From: Acidobacteriota bacterium
Lineage (GTDB): Bacteria; Acidobacteriota; Terriglobia; Acidiferrales; UBA7541
Length of the DNA: 14,515 bases
NCBI GenBank assembly: GCA_003224075.1
Contig: QHYF01000101.1
Coordinates: 1-14,515, forward strand
Direction: 5' to 3'
A program made the position numbers and the translations under genes. This document shows positions 14,377 through 14,515 of this stretch, one piece after another; position 1 is the stretch's first letter, and each line of letters opens with the position of its first letter. The notes under the pieces were generated by a model. The model did no database searches. It was not told the DNA's origin and was given only the letters and a program-made list of their open reading frames with translations.

Positions 14377-14515
14377 ATGCGCTCTGCAATTCAAGCAAGA
14401 CTGGATGACCGATCGCGAAAGAGGCTGGCGGTCCTGGTCCGCGAACTAGGCTGGACTCCTTCGCAGGTCGTAAGAGAAGGCCTGCGCATTCTGGAAGCGA
14501 GCTATTTGCGCAGGA
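14377..14515 (+). CDS. Ribbon-helix-helix (CopG/antitoxin-like) protein, 3' end outside window
   Basis: The first 46 residues are visible and the frame runs off the window. MRSAIQARLDD gives the N-terminal beta strand that contacts DNA in the ribbon-helix-helix fold. RSRKRLAVLVRELGW is helix 1, TPSQVVREGLRILEASY is helix 2 after a typical Thr-Pro-Ser cap. Such proteins bind DNA as dimers and are often antitoxins of type II toxin-antitoxin pairs or small repressors. The ATG at 14377 has little Shine-Dalgarno sequence, consistent with a leaderless start right after the -10 box. The ATG at 14370 runs into a stop in its own frame. Whether a toxin gene follows cannot be seen. The fold call is fairly confident from pattern, the antitoxin role inferred. 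Confidence 0.7.
   Translation, partial: MRSAIQARLDDRSRKRLAVLVRELGWTPSQVVREGLRILEASYLRR

Noticed and set aside
1..14515. CRISPR arrays, tRNA or rRNA genes, insertion sequences, phage genes or integration sites.
   Set aside because: No regularly spaced repeats, tRNA-like folds, rRNA sequence, transposase or integrase motifs were seen on reading both strands.

Overview
The window reads as bacterial chromosomal DNA, most likely from an Acidobacteriota (Terriglobia-type) soil bacterium. This assignment is inferred from gene content: a YXWGXW-repeat protein with a Gln-rich tail, a subtilase carrying acidobacterial-style Ig-like modules, a DUF5916 outer-membrane protein and an LssY_C protein. Codon third positions are GC-rich and several genes start with GTG or TTG. 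No rRNA, tRNA, CRISPR array, insertion sequence or phage module is visible.

Left part (1-6800): a plus-strand secreted protein with a LecA-like lectin fold followed by an LssY C-terminal domain (142-1353) converges on a minus-strand run read from right to left. That run is a ChrB-type chromate-resistance domain protein (6786-6325), an MFS transporter (about 6273-5095), a large outer-membrane protein with an N-terminal CBM9-like domain (DUF5916, 5072-2841) and a secreted GH29 alpha-L-fucosidase (2708-1371). The first three are tightly packed and probably co-transcribed. The fucosidase follows after a 132 bp spacer.

Middle (6800-11400): a small unrecognised plus-strand gene with a clear ribosome binding site (7030-7350) and a STAS-domain anti-sigma-factor antagonist (7423-7788). 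Then come two minus-strand exported proteins: an NlpC/P60-like putative lipoprotein (9019-7826), preceded by a subtilisin-family protease (11391-9205) with a full catalytic triad, internal hydrophobic segments and C-terminal Ig-like domains.

Right part (11400-14515): a divergent, structure-rich intergenic region of nearly 500 bp leads to a YXWGXW-repeat protein (11887-13035) with a long Gln/Arg/Lys-rich tail and a good hairpin terminator. A minus-strand PLP-dependent threonine-dehydratase-like enzyme with an altered glycine loop follows (14152-13202). It is flanked on both sides by short protein-like reading frames without obvious starts. The window ends inside a ribbon-helix-helix (antitoxin-like) gene whose promoter carries an imperfect palindrome.

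Most of the window is ordinary accessory and envelope gene content. The least explained items are the leader hairpins before the YXWGXW gene, the start-less frames beside the dehydratase, the ChrB-domain/MFS pairing without ChrA, and the missing canonical start of the MFS gene.
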